This document shows, piece by piece, positions 60,301 through 64,000 of a DNA stretch of 64,000 nucleotides (position 1 is its first letter; every line of letters starts with the position of its first letter). Source of the DNA: Escallonia rubra (taxonomy: Eukaryota > Streptophyta > Magnoliopsida > Escalloniales > Escalloniaceae); the NCBI GenBank assembly GCA_033065855.1, contig JAVXUO010001343.1:124001-188000 (forward strand), read 5' to 3'. A model generated the notes under the pieces. That model was not told the DNA's origin. It searched no databases and was given only the letters and a program-made list of their open reading frames with translations. The translations under genes and the position numbers were made by a program.

Positions 60301-63245
60301 AATCTTCCGTATGCAACATTGTTTCACTTATATCTCCAGATGCTGTTGATGGGCTTCTTGAAGAATGCATGGGCTTGGTCACAAATTGTAGTGGTTTATC
60401 TGATAATGTGGAAAGACAAGCTGAAGTGAGATCTGCCCACAAGATGATGCTGTCCTGTGATTGGTTTAGCTCCATGCTTGAAACCCTAACTAAGCTTCTG
60501 CAAAACACAGCCTATGGATGCCACACCCAATTTGGTACAGAAATGCCAAAATACAACATTCCTCCGAAAAAACAGAGGGAAACTAGATCCGCAATAAAAA
60601 TTTCTGGAAAACGAAAAACTGCCAGTGGGAAGAAGTTCTCCAACAGTTCTACAAGTAGATTTGAGGAGGATTACGCAATTGCAACAGGAATAGCCTGGCA
60701 AATAAAGGACTTGCTTATACCCGAGGACACACGAAAATCCATGCTAGGATCTGAAGTTCTAGATTATGCATTCTTTGCTTTAAAGGTCATTTCTGAGGTC
60801 AGCATAGTGCAGTGCTTGCAATGTGATTATATGAGCACCTCTCCCGTATCAGCGTACACAGCCCTTACTCTGCACATATCTTGCAATAACATTACACTCG
60901 ATGGTACCAAGAAGAAAGATTCTGTTGATTCCTCAAAATCATCTTTGAACGTAAGTGATATTCAAACTGACAGAAGTTATAGTTATCCACATAATATATG
61001 GTCCCACATGAAGCAGACTTGCCATAGCTTGGCTGATGTTATCTGGTCTTATCCTTGCCTTGCTTTTCAGCTAAGCAACCAATTCCTAGTTCCCCATTTT
61101 ATATTTGCTCCAACATTTCAAATAGACCTTACTCATAAGTGCATACTTTTAACGTCGAATATTTGTTTACTTCTACACTTTTTTTGATGTAAGATGTGCA
61201 AATATTAAACTTTAGGATTTTACCGGATAGATTACAGAAGTTGCACCCCAAGTATATCTTAACATCGTCAAAATTTGGCTATAGTAGTAGGTTACTGCAT
61301 CTAGTTTCTTTGCTATTTCTGCTTAATGCATTTTGTTGGGACACTGGACACATTTTGTTGCTTATGAGCTCTTTTTTTTTTTTTTTTTCCCTTTCTCGGT
61401 GCAGCACAATTTGGTGGATCAGACAATAGATCATCTGCTCAACTGCACAAATAAGCTATTGGAAGCAGGTGATACTAGAATGTCTGGCAAACCTTCAGAT
61501 TCTAGGGATTCCTATACTTGTGGAATGAACAAAGCATCTCAAACCAATGCCTCCAGACCTAGTGATGGCGGTAAGTAAAAAGAAGGGGGTGGGGGTGGAT
61601 ATGCAGATATAAAGACACACGCATACGCACGAACACACACTCAAAACTTTTTAAAGAATAATCGACTGTACTCTCTTTAGAGTCCTGTTTGTAGAAACAA
61701 ACTCTTCGAGTTGTTCAATGGAGTTGCTCTCCCTTGTGTTAAATCCTAGAATTCCTTAAAAGGAAACGTCTCATGCAACTAGTAGTTTCTTGAGAGCCTC
61801 TATAGGTTGTATACTTGTATACAACCAGTAAAACAGCTATCAGGACTACCTGTTGCACTTAAACCGCCTTTAGTAATGTTTACCGGGTCCAACAAATATT
61901 TATTTCTATACTTCTTTTTCTTTCTCGCTTTATGCTATGAGTTTATGTTTGCATTAGTTCACAGCTCAAATCTAATAAAATTCTCATGATAAATAGATGG
62001 ACCAGAAAAAGTAGAAATGGAGTGGAATGATCACTAGGGTGGTATTATGTACTGGAAATCAGCATGGCAGTGCAAAAACAGTACTTATATGCTTTTCTTT
62101 AAGCTGCCTATGCAGAAATTCATGTGGATCAGATTTTGTAACGGTATCAACAGCGCTTCTGGTTTTATGTTGTGGGTCTGAAATACACGCCCTTTCTGTT
62201 CCAGATGATATCGTGGAATTATAACACTGAACTAAGATTATTTTTTGACCTTTGTGTAGGATCCACTTTTACAAAAGAAAGAAGATTATCAAATTTGGTG
62301 AAGATGCTAACTGCAGTTCTCAAATTTATTGTTGATTCCACTATGATGGATCTTGCTTCTAGCAATAGAGAAAGGTGCTTGAAGTTTACTGTGGACTACA
62401 TGGAATTTATAATCTCCAATGTAAGGAGGCATACCTATGACCAGCTGCAGTTAAAGGAGGAAGACATGAAAGAAACATTTCTGTGTTTGAAGAGTTCCTT
62501 CACCTATGCAGCCAAGTTACTCAACTTAGTACTTTCGAGTTCTTCCGAGGCTTCACCGCCGCCACCAGAAGCTTACAATCTTGCCAATCATCTGCTTGAT
62601 CTTATTCTTTTCAGTGAAGAATGCTTGGGGTCGGGCTATGCAGCACGTCTTATTGCTGTAGCAAAGCCATGGCTGCCTGATTTGGTCCTTGCATTGGGAT
62701 CCTGGTACATACCAAAACAGACGTCAGGGAAGAAGGTGCGTTCCACTGCATCTGACACTGATGAGTCCAGTTTCCCTTCATGGCCCTTAATTTTAGCGAA
62801 GATTGAGCTCTGTGAATTAAGTGACATTGGCTCAGATGAGGAATCTGATAGAGTTACTAAATCAGAGGAATTTTCTGCATTTAAAACATTGTTGGGTATG
62901 ATGATTCAGCTGTTGAGAGCAAATCATAATGTCTTAGATGCTGTTGGGGTCTTTCTTTTGAGTGGTTCAGCAGTTGGATTGGAGAAAAAGGACTTCGAGT
63001 TAGTACTGGGACTCCTGCACTTTATATGCGCGAAGTTAGTCAGGCATGAAAATAGAGAGTGGGGAGAACTTAATTTAATGTTAGAATCTCTGCAAGAGAT
63101 CTATCCACAAATCGAGACGGAAGCTGATGCGCTTGAAAACTGCGAGGAAGGAAAGCAGAAGCTACAGAGTGCAATAGCATTGCTTCAACCCGTTTGGATG
63201 TGTTATATTAGTGAAACTGGGAGGGAAGCAATGGAGGAAGAATAA
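57335..63245 (+). CDS. CAP-G2: Condensin-2 complex subunit G2 (CAP-G2), about 1252 aa, 5 exons
   Basis: Exons 57335..58408, 59315..59779, 59883..60950, 61405..61570 and 62260..63245 join in frame. CAP-G2 is the HEAT-repeat subunit of condensin II, which compacts chromosomes and acts in the nucleus through the cell cycle; plants use it in chromosome territory arrangement and meiosis. Seen: a basic stretch at 85-95 (KRLRRSSRHSK) and at 740-764 as likely nuclear signals; long alpha-helical repeat runs throughout; and in exon 2 the family-typical NSNVRQNALHLLLDLFPLED and CPDVRVVAVEGSCRIL. Exon 3 ends at a canonical donor AAC|GTAAGT; the open frame continues past it but reads into an acceptor-like TTTTCAG, so a longer splice form is possible. 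Start: the first ATG of the long frame. Exon 1 is notably GC-rich (serine/proline codons in C). Confidence 0.88.
58712..58765. repeat. 27-bp tandem duplication in CAP-G2 intron 1
   Basis: GATGTTAACCTTATTCAGG plus TTTGATCT is repeated once directly. It lies in the intron between the first two CAP-G2 exons. Confidence 0.85.
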
Positions 63246-63709
63246 CTTCGGTTTACAAGTATGACTGTTCATAGAAACATTAATGTTAAGAAGCATCATT
63301 TGTACCTCGGTTAAAGAATGGTGAACTCAATTGACTTTGACAAACATATTACAGGGTTATAAAGTCATAATCTCCTGTTTTTTCGCTGATATTGCTGATC
63401 TGCTTTAGTTGTTGAATGAGTGATGCAGTAGTTTACACATTAAGTTACGCCTTGGTTAATAAGTCAGGCGCTTCATAAATTCTTTACCTTTGTTGCACGC
63501 ACCCTGTGCTTTTGCTAAAAAACTTGCAGCTAACTTAGGGCAGTAATTAACACCAAAAGCATTGGCAGACCAGATTTTAAGGAATTCTACAATTCATTTA
63601 AGATAGACAGCCGTACCATAAGTATTAGCTGTACATGAAATGAAAAAGTTTCATCGTTAGATGACAGAATGTACATTTCAGTAAGGCAATACAAGGAAGA
63701 CAAGTTCAA
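63246..63709. other. CAP-G2 3' flank
   Basis: Presumed 3'UTR and spacer between convergent genes; no feature seen. Confidence 0.4.
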
Positions 63710-63944
63710 CTAGTGAGTTGCTTGGTAAGAGTAAGCAGTTTTGCTCTCACTTAACCCGAATTCATCTAACAGATGCTTGAAAACGTTCACGAAGTTGTAA
63801 TCACCAGAATGATCCTTGGCTGGAATCTGGTAGTGATCTTCTTGTTGCCACAAACCAGAAAAGAGGAAGAAACTTGAGATCCTATGGTTTTTACTTCTTT
63901 ATCCAGTTTTCTAGACAGTCAAACAAGCCATCATCACCTCCTTC
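63710..63944 (-). CDS. Possible 3' end of a minus-strand gene running off the window
   Basis: On the minus strand an acceptor (TTTATTGACAG) at 63945 opens an 18-codon exon ending EGGDDGLFDCLENWIKK then TAA at 63891. In a different frame, a 47-codon stretch down to a TAG at 63710 translates to a protein-like sequence (WQQEDHYQIPAKDHSGDYNF ...). Both cannot be true in one transcript without more splicing. Either might be the carboxy end of a neighbouring gene convergent with CAP-G2. No family is recognised, and the upstream exons lie outside the window. Confidence 0.25.
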
Positions 63945-64000
63945 CTGTCAATAAAGATGTATAACTTGAGAATGATACCCTGGTACGAATAGGAATCTTC

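Noticed and set aside
1-64000. CRISPR array, phage, plasmid or bacterial operon
   Set aside because: No regularly spaced repeat array, no operon-like gene packing and no ribosome-binding-site pattern; introns and tRNA type are eukaryotic.
1-64000. LTR retrotransposon with gag/pol
   Set aside because: No reverse transcriptase or integrase motif, primer-binding site or paired long direct repeats were seen.

Overview
This is plant nuclear DNA, most likely from a dicot. The coding exons are short and separated by AT-rich GT..AG introns, the spacers are full of small DNA transposons, and every gene I recognise belongs to a plant family (group I formin, D5-type cyclin, BTB-TAZ protein, X8/CBM43 wall protein, plant condensin II subunit). 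The species cannot be told from the sequence. There is no rRNA, CRISPR array, operon or prokaryotic feature.

Layout from left to right. 1-8.8 kb is repeat territory: a Mutator-like foldback element (1331-2633), a GC-rich hAT-like element (about 3638-4611), a Helitron-like cluster on the minus strand (5432-7858), and two foldback MITEs nested in that cluster. 9.7-13.5 kb (+) is a four-exon gene for a 92-residue coiled-coil protein I do not recognise. 13.85-15.88 kb is a 2 kb Mutator-like element carrying a 157-bp tandem duplication. 16.1 kb is an intact initiator tRNA-Met gene. 17.5-18.8 kb (-) encodes a secreted X8/CBM43 protein with a catalytically dead remnant of a GH17 glucanase domain. 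19-29 kb is spacer with a SINE, hAT MITEs and a Stowaway-like MITE. 29.2-34.3 kb (+) is a formin closest to Arabidopsis FH6. 35.5-40 kb holds a Tourist-like foldback and a 2.4 kb Helitron. 40.1-42.4 kb (-) is a BTB/POZ-TAZ (BT family) gene, with a probable 5'UTR intron upstream. 44-51 kb is spacer with a hAT element, a short Helitron and a Stowaway MITE. 53.0-54.3 kb (+) is a D5-type cyclin with an LxCxE motif and an E2F-like site just upstream. 57.3-63.2 kb (+) is the condensin II subunit CAP-G2. The last 0.3 kb may hold the 3' end of a minus-strand gene.

The genes form no pathway cluster. They are ordinary single-copy plant genes, separately transcribed, and any shared theme (cell division for the cyclin and CAP-G2; cell surface and wall for the formin and the X8 protein) is probably coincidental. 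Exon models were built by hand from reading frame, GT..AG sites and protein-family continuity. The formin, BT, cyclin and CAP-G2 models all close in frame.

The most notable observations are the glucanase-derived protein that has lost both catalytic positions, the recurrent foldback elements whose arms carry ACC/GGT-triplet-rich loops, several transposon insertions with exact target duplications (two hAT elements and one SINE), and the clustered Helitron termini. I found no clear new biological system.
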